From Watersipora subatra (lineage: Eukaryota > Bryozoa > Gymnolaemata > Cheilostomatida > Watersiporidae), in the NCBI RefSeq assembly GCF_963576615.1, contig NC_088711.1, positions 18,756,182 to 18,820,181 of the forward strand: a stretch of 64,000 bases of DNA. The letters are read 5' to 3'. The notes under the pieces are model-generated. The model was not told the origin of the DNA, made no database searches, and saw only the letters and a program-made list of their open reading frames with translations. The position numbers were made by a program, and so were the translations under genes. Below are positions 47,394-58,443 of the stretch, in pieces; the stretch's first letter is position 1; every line of letters begins with the position of its first letter.

Positions 47394-48252
47394 TCAACTG
47401 TGTGTTCTTTGAGTTTTTACAAAATTATCATACGCTTCATTCACATTTCTTGCATCATATTCAGTGTTCCATTTTACATTTTTAAATATACTTTCTAAAT
47501 TGTATGAATTTGTATTTTTGAAACATCGCTTTAATATTCTGGGAGTTACCTCACAGTTTTTATCTTGAAAGATTGCAAAAATTGAAAAGTGATCGGAGGT
47601 GTCTTTAGTAATAGTACCACACACTACCGTATATCATTTGATTCAAAGTTAACGAGAATGTGATTAATATATGTCTTGGAAGTAGAGGTAACTCGAGTTG
47701 GAATATTTATTAAATTTCTAAAATTGTACTGATGAAAAATATCAATGTAACTAGAACTTTCATTGTTGAGGATATTTATGTTTATGTCTCTCACAATGTT
47801 ATGGTAAGATAAGATGCAAAATCATCAAGAAACCAACCAGTGTCCAGTGAAGAGGAATGATAAATTGCAGTAATAGTAAGAGTCCTGTCAGAGGCACCAA
47901 CCAGATTCACAGAAATGGCTTCAGATCCATTTAACTTGACAGAATGATGTTCTGATACAGCCCAGCTACTGTGTACATAGACCCCAGTTCCACCACATCT
48001 CGTTGGTCAACACTCACCTAAAAGCACATAATTTTCAATAAGAAAGCATGTTTGTTAGTTGTCATACAAAAATATTTCACTTAAGCAAATAACATGAAAA
48101 AAAGAAGACTTTACAGAGGAAAGTAGCTCATATAGCTTACTTATATTTTTTGATAAGCTTCGTATATTACAGAGCAAGAGATGAAAACATTCATAATCAT
48201 AACTGTTAAGAACTTCTATGTCATAAAGATTACATGAAGACACTAAATCCAT
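47394..48252 (-). pseudogene. LINE ORF2 EEP endonuclease remnant
   Basis: Segments in order: LLLCNIRSLSKNISKLYELL with VICLSE, GGTGVYVHSSWAVSEHHSVK, TLTITAIYHSSS, INIPTRVTSTSKTYINHIL and ITKDTSDHFSIFAIF. These correspond to the AP-type endonuclease N-terminus, the GGG.....Y core and the SDH active-site motif. Frameshifts separate them. RT is not present downstream. Confidence 0.75.
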
Positions 48253-48334
48253 AGTACAAAAAAAGATTCCTAATTATTTGTATATTTAAACTACAAAGCT
48301 TAAATCTCATTTTTCATTTAAGGCTAACAAGTCA

Positions 48335-49014
48335 TTATTTCAGCTTATTCGCAAGGCAGGGGAGTGATCTGTCTTACGAAGATACACTTGTTGATTCAAT
48401 CTCCAAACATATTTATAGCCATGGGTCTTGCGATATTCACGGGCCTTAAAGAAGAGTTGTCAAGTGTCAAAATTCAAGTATTCACTTATAAAGATTTTGT
48501 CACTGTTTCCTGTGTAGCCAATGTCCGATGCAATGTAAGGTTGACAAAGTTTTTTATATCTTGAGATAAATTTAATTCGAACATGCGTGTGTAGAAATTG
48601 TACTACGAGTGACTTCTTGTTTTTGTTTTTATATATAACACCGATGTTTTTTGCTAATACATTCAAATCAGGTTTCCTGGCTATGCTGGATACAATGTCC
48701 ACAGTATTTTCATTGGATTCATGTAGAAGATCTTGTATCTTTACTGTGCGCCCAGTGGTTAAATCTTCAAGTTGGTTTAATTTTGTCTCAAATTTAGGTA
48801 GCACCACCTTTACACTTGCCATGTCAGATTTCAGCTCTTCAACTACTTCTGAATGGTAATTCATACTTGTCCCAGATCAACCATTTTTAGTTCAATTTTA
48901 TCAATTTTTGTTTCAATTCCAGTTAGACGAAAAATAATATCATTTAAGAGTGATGTCTTTTCATCAACTGAACTAGATTCCACAGATGCAGATTGTTTCT
49001 GTAGATTAGGCATC
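48335..49014 (-). pseudogene. LINE ORF1 (coiled coil and C-terminal domain)
   Basis: The N-terminal part starts MPNLQKQSASVESSSVDEKT and forms heptads (IETKIDKIELKMVDLG). A frame change leads to EVVEELKSDMASVKVVLPKF, and then the ORF1 C-terminal domain with LVVQFLHTHVRIKFISRYKK, LFFKAREYRKTHGYKYVWRL and VYLRKTDHSPALRI. The pattern YVW....iyvRKtd.sp is typical of CR1/L2-group ORF1 proteins. It has at least one frameshift and one stop. Confidence 0.7.
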
Positions 49015-49339
49015 ATTAAACGATGACTTACCCAATTTGGGGGTGAATCATAAAAATATTTTCACCCCCCCCTCCCGTGTCAGTTCCAGTTCTTCCTATC
49101 AGATATTCTAACTTCAACAAGAAGATGATAACTTGGTGTAAAACCAATATCCAATAATGACTTTGTAAAGTTTTGTTGCTTCAGAGATTAAACTTTTCAT
49201 AAGGCTATAGATATGTGTGACTTAGAGAGAGAGAGAACAAGCTGAACTTCTCTCTTGAACTGCCAACTGCCAACAAAAGTTACAACCATCTTGTTGAGTT
49301 CTGCCTAGCCAGTTATTCAAGGCTGAATAGCCAAAATAG

Positions 49340-49700
49340 CTATTGATCTCAAGCAACCAGGCCAGTCTTCGGTGTAACTCCTGCAAGGCAGTCCTCAGTC
49401 CGATTCAGCCAGGCCAGTCTTTGGTCTAACCTCTGCAGGGCAGTCTTCAGTCCTCAGTCCGATTCAGCCAGGCCAGTCTTTGGTCTAACCTCTGCAGGGC
49501 AGTCTTCAGTCTGATTCAGCCAGGCCAGTCTTTGGTTTTACCTCTGCAGGGCAGTCTTCAGTCTGATTCAGCCAGGCTAGTCTTTGGTCTAACCTTTGCA
49601 GGGCAGTCCTCAGTTTGGTTCAACTAGGCCAGTCTTTGGTCTAACTCAGCAGGGCTGGTCTTGATTTGAGTCAGCTGGACCAGTTTTCGGTCCAGAATCG
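49340..49700. repeat. 52-bp tandem repeat, about seven copies
   Basis: The word gccagtct recurs at 49361, 49413, 49472, 49524 and 49576 (as gctagtct), and again at 49628, i.e. 52 bp apart except for one 7-bp duplication (tcagtcc). The unit has the form cagccaggccagtctttggt, ctaacctctgcagggcagtc, ttcagtctgatt. Outer copies are more diverged. Confidence 0.9.
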
Positions 49701-49989
49701 ATTTGGACAATATTCAAACCATTGGGGTCACAGTTACCTCTTATAGAGTTTTCCATTATTTTTTACTTCACAATAACATACCAACCGTTTAAAGATTCAT
49801 CAACCTTTCAAGAAAGATTAGGCCTGAAGGATTGTTTCTCATAAAATTACGCTACTATGTTTTGCATTTTACTTTCAAAAAGACCACTGAGTGTTGGAAA
49901 CTATCTTGGAAAACAAGTTTAAAGCATTAGTAGGGTCATAGTCTGTTCTTCTAAAACACAATTTAGATTCAGGAAGGAAAAAGTATCTC

Positions 49990-51275
49990 ATGTATCTACT
50001 CCAGCTACTGACTAAGCTGACTCATCATGTGAAAGTGAAAACTCACACTGCTGCTCTATTCCTAAACCTACAGAAAGCTTTTGATACTGTGTGGCAGCGC
50101 TGAATGGTCTGCAGACTTGAAAAGCTTGAAATAAGAGCCATTTCATCCATCTTATTTTTTCATCTTATTCCTATCTTATGTTCTCTTATTTGACAACAGA
50201 AAAACCAACTTAAAAGTAAACAACTACGCACATATATCGAGCATAAAAATGCACAATTGACTTTCCTCAAAACAGTGTACTTTCACCGTTACTATTCATT
50301 ACTTATATAAGAGATATGTTGTCTCATGTTGAGATAGCTGGTCTACAGTATGTGGATGATTCTATGATGCCATTCACCAAGGAAAACTCGACTAGACTGC
50401 AATATAAATGCTAAAATAACTGTACAAAAATTCAGAAGTGAATGAAAATGTGGAAACTGAAGATAAATTATTGGAAAACTGAAGTAGCCAATTTTTTCAG
50501 ACAATTTTCACTCCATGTTATAAACTCTACCGAGATTCGGGTCACTCAATCCAAAAAATGTTTGAGCATCATAATTAATTGGAAGCTGGCATCCACGAAA
50601 CAGTAAGCAGATTGTATGAAAATATTGGAGCAAAAACCAACTTGCGTAAACCTTTCATATACTGTATGCCGATCTCAGCTGCAAGACTTCAAAGAAAATC
50701 TTTACCCAAGTGATTGTACCAAAGGAAATGTATGCTACATCATTCTGGGATATCGAAGCAAGTGTTGTAGTTGCTGAACATATCAAACACTTTCTTGGAG
50801 ATCACTTTAACCCACCAATCGAGGCTCTTTACAAAATTGAAAACATATCTTCACCAACAATCCCATACAAAAAAGAAAGGTGCCACTTCCTGAGAGGTTT
50901 GGCGCAATATTTCTACACTGGTATCTTGTCCACCTCACTAAGAAGCGCTATTACCAAGACTCGCCTAGTACACTTGAGAAAAATGATTGGCAAACATTCC
51001 TAATTAGACAAAGTCAATCACCAAAGCCGTTTAAAAAGGTAATCAACCAGACCTTTCTGAAAGAGTGGTCAAGGGCATGGATTTTACAACTGCACCAGAG
51101 AGTTTGCCCACACGAACTGTTGTCAAAAGTGGCCTCTGATTATCTTGCTGAATGCCCAGTCCCACTACAACACAGCAGATGTTCTTTCGGCTCACTGAGT
51201 GATCTTCTGATGGGGCATAGTAGTCATCAGCTCTTTCAATATCACATCAATATGACTTATACTATAACTTTCTAG
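49990..51275 (+). mobile_element. Degenerate Jockey/CR1-type LINE fragment (RT)
   Basis: Two RT landmarks are readable: THTAALFLNLQKAFDTVWQR (motif A) at 50043-50102 and GLQYVDDSMMPFTKENSTRL (motif C, YVDD) from about 50340. Between and after them are frameshifts and stops. The frames at 50710-51003 and 50880-51275 follow in the right place for the connection/C-terminal region, but their content is not diagnostic. The element is dead. Confidence 0.65.
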
Positions 51276-51810
51276 TGCCTGACAGATGATTAATCCCCCA
51301 TCGCTATCTATTTTACTGTTTAGATCATGAAGTCATGTGGGAGACAATCAACTCAACGTTATACAACTGGAAGCATGTAATCTAGTGCAACGTTCTGACA
51401 AAGAGACAGTCATTCGGATGTAATAAGAATGGAGCATTAACTCGACTATTCACCTTCATTGAGGAATGACTGGCACTGTTCTTTAGTCACAACAGCCACA
51501 ACCTGGTGCTTGAGGTTTGGTGTTGTGATGTCTATGGCCGCTGTTTTAGAAGATGAGAAGACCAATGCCGCGGACAATCAGGGAGAAGGAGAATCTCATA
51601 CAATACTCACACCAATGATATACAGCCCCCATGGGGCTGTATATCATTGCTCACACTAACACTCAATCAGTAAACAGCCATTTTGTATTTTCTATGCCCT
51701 TTACACCATGATTTGTTCTATTATATTTTATGCCATAATTATATGACTTTGGTCTGTGGCACTGGTCTGTTACCATCTTACCACATACTGTAATATCACT
51801 TTTTGTTTTG
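51276..51810. other. No gene recognised; contains a strong hairpin
   Basis: Possible further LINE remnants in broken frames; nothing diagnostic apart from the hairpin at 51614-51648. Confidence 0.35.
51614..51648. repeat. Perfect 16-bp hairpin, 3-nt loop
   Basis: aatgatatacagcccc and its exact complement ggggctgtatatcatt flank cat. It is a strong cruciform or RNA hairpin; the function is unknown. Confidence 0.95.
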
Positions 51811-51818
51811 ATTACATT

Positions 51819-51996
51819 CAGACCTGCCAACCCAAGAGTGGGGCAATGCGTGAGATTTGGTTTTGGGGCAATTGATGTATCAATGATAGTATATATAAAA
51901 TTGTGGAAATAGGGCCAAAAATCTCACGCATTTTCATTTTTTCTTAGGGGTGATTGCGTGAGTCTCACGCCCAATGCGTGAGAGTTGGCAGGTATG
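51819..51996. mobile_element. hAT-type MITE (178 bp)
   Basis: Ends CAGACCTGCCAAC and, inward from the right, CATACCTGCCAAC. Flanks are the 8-bp ATTACATT (51811-51818) and ATTAAATT (51997-52004), one mismatch apart. The interior repeats atgcgtgaga-type words. This CATACCTGCCAAC family style is widespread in animals; the length of the target duplication indicates hAT. Confidence 0.8.
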
Positions 51997-52190
51997 ATTA
52001 AATTACCTACACATATGTTGTTAATATCACCCTTTCATATTGCCTACAAATGGGGGCTTTTTCCCCTATTCATTTCAATAAAGAATTCAATTTTCGATTT
52101 GATACTCAACGTGCTTGATTTTATGTTTTATGACTTCCAATGATCCCAATGCCTAAATGTTGACAAATGCGCGATTAGGGGCGATTGCTG

Positions 52191-52335
52191 CTGGCCTGTC
52201 TTGACAAACTGTTGTTTTTGCGAAGTTGTCACCCGTCGAGCAGGGCGAGCGAAACAACAACAACGACTGTTGTTTGCTCACCCCGCTCGTCGAGAGACAA
52301 CTGCGCAAAAACAACAGTTTGTCAAGACAGGCTAG
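52191..52335. mobile_element. Foldback MITE (145 bp) with 7-8 bp duplication
   Basis: Ends CTGGCCTGTCTTGACAAACT and, inward from the right, CTAGCCTGTCTTGACAAACT. The arms continue through ttgtttttgcg and cgagc..g-gcgag. The flanks share gattgctg (52183-52190) and (g)attgctg (52335-52342). It lies only about 50 bp left of the 6-kb unit. Confidence 0.75.
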
Positions 52336-52386
52336 ATTGCTGCAGACACTGCGCAGAAAACAGTTTTCCGTCATCGGTCGATCACT

Positions 52387-53028
52387 GGGTCAGGTATAAT
52401 TGCAGTGGCTCAAAACCTGGTCAGTTTCTGGGTCGTTTTGTAGGGGTGGAGCTTAATCCGGAAATACAAAAGCTTTAAAGTTAGTTGAACCGCTGCAAAC
52501 GTTTAGTTGTTGAGAAATCGAGTAGTTATCTTTTTGTTTGACAAAATATCACGTAAGCATCTTTTCCAAGCAAATTTTTAATTACAAATATGAGTTCTTT
52601 TAGCAAATTAACAAAAAGTATTTACATAGCTGTTTATCGTAGTTTTTTCTTGTTAAGAATAAATGGTAACACGCTCACGAAACGGAAAAAATCTTCTACA
52701 AAAATACACCATTAATTATTCTGTATTCGTTTATATTTTAAAAATAGTTTTATATTTTTTTAATATGAATACACTTTTGTAAAGCGGTATTACATAAAAT
52801 ATTGAAAAGTTACGATTATGTTCTGAACAAATAAAATGCACATTAAAACGGTTGTCCACTTTGTTACCATTCTGAGAGCCTAAAATGATTCTATTTTATT
52901 TCACTGTAAATATTAGTATTAGCATCTCGTTAGGCATTGATTGTAAAAATGAAGGCAACAGAAGACATCAGTTTCTTATCTTTACTGTATTTGCTGCAAG
53001 CACACACTTTTTTAACAACTAACTTTAT
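52387..53028 (+). repeat. Left terminal inverted repeat of the 6-kb unit
   Basis: It starts GGGTCAGGTATAATTGCAGT and ends near aacaactaactttat. AT-rich in its inner two-thirds. No coding frame. Confidence 0.75.
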
Positions 53029-53647
53029 ATTACTACAAAGTCTCAACTGTAGCACACTTTGAAACAACGACAGTATGTAGCTACCTAAGGAACAACCATT
53101 TAATTGTGTATCTCAAATTTTATTTGAACTTGTTACTACAATGGTGCGCTGTCAGTAGCACCGCCAGGCCTAGGCTGTATCTCATCTGTTTGGTTCACAA
53201 AAAGTGTAGGAGAGGAGGCAAGGTAAAGCAAGTTTTTGTAGTCTCCTGCAATACAGGGCAGTTATATTTTCAGACTAGACAGCCTGCCTATGATCAGTAG
53301 TCCTCAGTAGTCAGAGTCGCTTACTGCTTGCAATTTGTCTTAAAAAATTAATTGAAATGCACTGCATATTCATATTGCTTCAACCCTAAAAGAAGACCTC
53401 AGTGGGTCATCATGTATTCATAACTGACTTCATGTATTCGTCATTTCATCTTCTATATAAGCCTACCTACAGGCCTCCCGTGCCTGTAGTTGGCAATCAT
53501 GTCGGTAGGTTATCGAAGCCTCGATAGCTGAATGACATGATCGCTGACGACAGTCAACTTCTACGAGGACCCTGAGGGCCTACCAAATATATTTTTTAAT
53601 TGCAGTGCATTTAAGCATTATGCTGCTCCTTCTTGTCTCATTGTTAG

Positions 53648-56600
53648 ATGAGGCTGAGCAAGCCATCAAAGCCCATGAAATCGAATATGGCAACAAGTTT
53701 TACACAAACCATTAGGACGGCATATTCAACAAGCATGAAAGACTTTTTGAAGGTAATCTCATATCCTTAAAGCACTTTTTCTCCACTGCCTAATTTGTGA
53801 TCTTGTGTTGAAAATGAACATTTTATACCTCAGATATTTTAGTGTAACCTTGATTGTGAAGTGTAACCTTGATTGTAAAATGTAGGCCAATGCTTGGTTG
53901 TTGTGCAATAGAAGTACATGTCAATAGTAGCTTATATGTTTTTATGCTGCAGTTTTATGAAGCCCTTTTTGGTTTGTTTTTGTACCATGTGATCTATGAT
54001 GTCACAGGCCCTACATGAAGCAGAGTTGACACAATTTTCATCAGTTCACTAGCAACTCACACTGGATACACACCATCTACCTCTCAGCAATAAAGGATTA
54101 CTCTCTATAGACACTCAACTCTTAAGCTTAATTTGACGAAGTGGATTTGCGTGTATATACAGACATGCAGTGGATTACAATCAAGTATATAGTGCAGCCT
54201 TGATTAGAAGATATACATGGGCTTCAGTGTACAAGCATTGGCATGCAATTGAAATGACATTAAAAATCATTGTATATATTATTAATTACAATCAAGCAAG
54301 CAATAAATGTATCAAGCATCATATACATGCAGCAGTTAGTTCTCAATTGAGTGTTAGCAATCAAGTAAGGCTAAAAACCTACAATGTTTTCAGCCAATGA
54401 ATCTAAAAAATCTGTACCATGTTTCTTAATTTTAAAATTTTATCTGCTCTAATTTAGCAAGGTGAAGATATTTGGAGAGGTAAGAACGTTATTCATGACA
54501 GTCAAGGCTATTTATGTATGCATGGCGAAGAAAAAGAGTATGGCGAAGAAAAAGAGTATGGCTGCATGTACGGCCCTGAAAGACAGCAAACCCAGAAGGA
54601 AAAGTACAAAGAACAGCGGAGGGTAAGTTACCAGTACACCAAGAATATTTTACTCAGCCTATTACAAGGGATATTTTTGGACAGCAAAACTCGGTCATTG
54701 TATGTCCAATATATTTAGACAGGGCTATCCTTCCATGTCTTTGCAAATGCACAGATAGTATAGTATGGATTTTACATAGAGATGATAAATAATATTTATT
54801 ACTTTTATGGATTTTAATTTGTCTTATTTCTGAAATAGCTATCTTGTAACAAAAGCACGTGTGCACATTTATATTCTTGTAAGCCCGAAATCAGAGAATG
54901 CAGTAAATCTAAGTCTACACTACTGTGAGGGTTGCGACATGTCTAAGCTGTATTCAATACTGTGCTTTCGGTCTCACAGTACATCAAACTTCAAAAACAT
55001 TTTCTCTTATTTTAATTCATCTACACTCTCATAGAAATTTGGTAGAATTGCAAAGAAACAAGGACTTGATTGGAATGCTCAGATACCATATCCTTGACCC
55101 AATAGCCAGTGAAGTTTACGGCAATCTGTCTGATTTTTCTTGAGAATTTCTCATCCCGAGGCCTCACACATGCGCCAGATAGTATTATATCGCAGTTCAC
55201 GCCTTTGGTTAAACTTGGACGTAATATTTTATTTTACATTTAATATTTCACACCTAAAATTTCCAAAAACAATCATTAAAAGCAAGATCAAATGAATGCT
55301 TATTTTGGAGCCCTGGCAACAAGGCCTTTGTTTGGACTCTTTTGCCAATTTGAATTTAGTTAGATTGTGCCCACAAATATAAATATGCTACACATGTGCA
55401 TAAATTCATATATGTTGTCACATGGTGTCGATATACATAATTTACATATTGTTTACATTTTTAGTCACAGAATCCAACAAAGAGACCGCATCCTCAAGAC
55501 AATACATCTGATAGTAACGCGGAGGTACTCACTCACATAACCAGCAATAAAATTTTAGGCAAATCGTGCAATATTAATTATGATTAAATGTGGAATTTCA
55601 TTGGTAGGCGGGTCTTCAAGCCATTTATTGCCCTAGATTAGTAGCTAGAAAAACGTGAAGTTATAGTAGGATAATGCAGAAGAACCCCTTGTGTAGGCAG
55701 GATTAGGTTTTAGAAACAAATTATTTGCTGCCAACTGCGATATTTGTTAAGTTGCCTGTTCACACCCAGCCAAACGTTCAATGCCTCGAGCATTCTGATT
55801 TATAGCTCAAGATAAGGAGGAAATGCAGTGCTTGCTCAGGACGGGTAGGAGTAAGAGCAGAGGCTATGCGAGCTTCCTTTGATGTGGGGAACATCTACGA
55901 AACGCCACAAACGACAGCATTATAGATGTAACTCAGACACCTGATGTTACTTTCATACCTAACAGTCCGGTGAGTGGTAATATTCAGTAACTCAGTTTTA
56001 AAATTAGAACCCTGTTGCATGATGCTTTCGTGTCACTTTAGTGTAAGTGCTCAGTGTCTGAATTGGAGAGAGTTGCGCAGCGATGCTCCCAAATCTTTGA
56101 TTCCAGATTTGTAAAGCATATCAAATCGCTGGCATGCATTTTGCTCCAAATCAAATCACTTAGAAGGATGACTGCTCAGCTTTCAAATAAAATGAAATTA
56201 AAACCATCATCCATTATGTAATTGATGGTTTTAATTTGATTTAATTTACAAGCTGGGTAATCCATTTTTTGGTACTTTGATGCCAATCTCATGATTGGTG
56301 ATTTGATGTGATTTGCAAATCTCTAATCAGGATTTGGGAGCATCTCTGGAGTTGTTATCAACTCTTTGAGAAATTAATAACGAGGTGTCACAACACCATC
56401 CGATTCATAGACTGAGTACTTGGACTAATGTCGCTGTTGTCTTCTACAAGTCAACTCTATGGGCTAAGTCGGTTGAGCAATGTAGGATCGGAGAAGATAT
56501 ATGAAGCCAGGAAATAATTGTGAAATAAAACTACTGTAAAAACAGTAATAAAGTCAGGAACTAGCAAAAGCAGATTTGCCCGGTTCTTTGAGATCGCCAA

Positions 56601-56824
56601 ATTAACTTCCAGCTAATCACAATGTCCAATGTAACTTTCCAATCTACTTCATTAAATTAACAAATAATATTCCTGTCAAAGTCAAAAATCATCGCAAATA
56701 ATGCCACTTGAATACTGCATTCACAGTACTTTACAAGTTCAAGGAGATGTAAATACACATGCTATGATTGTTTTTATTTTAGATCAAGGATCTCCAAGAG
56801 GAGTTTGCAGGGAGTAAGAAATGA
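53648..56824 (+). CDS. Candidate four-exon gene inside the 6-kb unit (unknown product)
   Basis: Exon-like segments: 53648-53752 (acceptor ctcattgttag, donor gtaatctc), 54458-54622 (acceptor ctctaatttag, donor gtaagtta), 55465-55524 (acceptor acatttttag, donor gtactcac) and 56783-56824 (acceptor gtttttattttag, stop TGA). All junctions are phase 0 in one frame, giving about 123 codons. Peptide pieces: MRLSKPSKPMKSNMATSFTQ; QGEDIWRGKNVIHDSQGYLC with a duplicated EEKEYG; SQNPTKRPHPQDNTSDSNAE; IKDLQEEFAGSKK. In the first exon a second frame (EAEQAIKAHEIEYGNKFY) also looks protein-like but stops, so the exon 1 frame is doubtful. No family is recognised. It could be a captured host gene, a transposon gene or chance. 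Confidence 0.35.
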
Positions 56825-56876
56825 CAGAGCAAAAATGCTTCCTGAGGCTTTCTAATACATGCAATATCTAGATAGG

Positions 56877-57004
56877 CATAGAACAAGTTTGTTCTCTATA
56901 GCTGTGGGTGAACTGGCAATGAAGGGAGGTCACGCCAGAGGGCATCTGGCGTGCCCTCCACCTCATTGCCAATTCATCTGAAGCCATAGAGAACAAACTT
57001 GTTT
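56877..57004. mobile_element. Foldback MITE (about 128 bp) with 8-bp TSD
   Basis: Arms aacaagtttgttctctat... and ...atagagaacaaacttgtt (56882-56939 and 56945-57003) fold with a 5-nt loop. TAGATAGG lies on both sides (56869-56876 and 57005-57012). The core carries ggtcacgccaga/tctggcgtgcc. It inserted 52 bp after the stop of the last candidate exon. Confidence 0.75.
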
Positions 57005-57771
57005 TAGATAGGAATACTTTTATATGCAAAAACTCGAACTGTTTCAGCTTGTACTGTGCTCAATTTTGAGTGAATATATTGATCAAATTAAAACATACCT
57101 GCATACATAAAACATTCAGGGTTTTCAAAACTGATTTTTTTTTTAAATAACCCTGACTTATATTCACTTATTTTCACATATCTACATGTAGTATATGTAG
57201 TAGCCCTTTTTTACTGTGTTATTCTGTTCTCATTTGTGCTTGTTAAAGGCCTTTTATGGCTTTGGTGCTGATGTGGTAGTAATTAAGTTATGTGCAACAT
57301 TTTCTTTTTATATCAAATAAAGTAAAATTATTAAACTTTACAATTTATCATGATAGATTCGTCTAATAACTGAAACAACCTATTTCCCATCATTGTTCCA
57401 GTGGTCCATCACCAGACATTTTGTCATTGCGCATCGACTTTTCAAACAATGTATGTTGTACAACGTCAGCAATGCCAATAGACATACATCATGCTAAAGG
57501 TTTTGTGTGTGCTGCCCTCTGATTTTCCAGAATTGGCTACATTGTGCTTGTGGAGGTAACGGGAAAGCTGCTAACAATGATTCACAACAATTGCCACATG
57601 CATTATTTATATTGAAGCAAGAAAATACATCATCATGCCAACAGTAACAAAATATTTTTTGCCCAACAAATCAAGAAAATCTTTTTGGTCACACAATGCT
57701 GTACATAAATAATAAATATATAAGCAAATTGACAAATGAATACCTACAGAGTGCGGTTAGTTCAAAATCTA

Positions 57772-58435
57772 AATAAAGTTAGTTGTTGGAGAAGTCGGTG
57801 TTTGCATTAAAGATAAGATAGACTAATGTCTTCTGTTGCCTTTTCACAATCTTTGTCTTACGATACGCTAACATAAATAGTTACACTAAAATGAAATAGA
57901 ATCTTCTTTAGCTCTCAGAATAGTAGCAAAGTAGACAATTGTTTCAATGTGCATTTTATTTGGTTCGAACATAATCACAAATATTCGATAACTTATATAA
58001 TACCGCGTTACATATATGTAAGTGCAATCATATTACAACGTATGTAAGATATTTTCCATACACACTGTTTAAACGAATACAGAATAATTAATGATGTATT
58101 TTTGAGAAGATTTTTTTCCGTTTCGTGAGCATGTTACTATTTTGTCTTAACACGACAAAACTACGATAAACAACTATGTGAATACGTTATGCTAGTTTGA
58201 TGAAAGATCTCATATTTTTGATTAAAGATTTGCCTAAAACGATGTTTATGCTTTATTTTGTTACAAAAAATAAAAAGATTACAGACTCAATTTCTAACCG
58301 ACTAAACATTGGCACCTGCTTAAAACCTCGTCGCTTAGTGCCGACAAAACATTTGCATTTCCTGATTAAGCTCCACCTCTACAAAACGACCCAGAAACTG
58401 ACCAGGTTTTGAGCCACTGCAATTATACCTGACCC
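57772..58435 (-). repeat. Right terminal inverted repeat of the 6-kb unit
   Basis: Reverse complement of the left arm; it ends CCTGACCC directly before GATCACT. Frames inside, such as 58197-58412, are repeat artefacts. Confidence 0.75.
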
Positions 58436-58443
58436 GATCACTG

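Larger units (their letters stand above)
47180..49014 (-). mobile_element. CR1-like LINE with ORF1 and endonuclease, RT deleted
   Basis: - strand order: ORF1 (49014 to about 48335), ORF2 N-terminal EEP endonuclease (48252 to 47394), then a short C-terminal ORF2 piece (about 47390-47210). The complete RT domain is missing between the last two, so this is an internal deletion and not simple 5' truncation. Several stops and frameshifts are present. Confidence 0.75.
53029..57771. other. Interior of the 6-kb unit
   Basis: About 4.7 kb containing four exon-like segments with matching splice sites (53648-56824, +) and a foldback MITE (56877-57004). An imperfect hairpin at about 53480-53580 pairs ggcaatcatgtc... 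with gacatgatcgct. No long frame. Confidence 0.5.
52387..58435. mobile_element. 6.05-kb transposon-like unit with about 650-bp inverted termini and 7-bp TSD
   Basis: The left arm 52387-53028 and the reverse complement of 57772-58435 align throughout. They share gggtcaggtataattgcagt, ggctcaaaacctggtcagtt, ggagcttaatc, acgaaacggaaaaaatcttc, tcagaatagt/ctgagagc words and aacaactaactttat; identity is roughly 75-90 per cent by eye. Immediately outside, GATCACT occurs at 52380-52386 and again at 58436-58442 in direct orientation, as expected of a target-site duplication. No transposase is recognised inside. The 7-8 bp TSD and long arms recall foldback elements of the P superfamily (Galileo type) or MULEs, but the family is not established. 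Confidence 0.7.

Noticed and set aside
51459-51659. 66-codon forward frame ending in the hairpin
   Set aside because: No recognisable domain; probably a broken LINE frame or chance.
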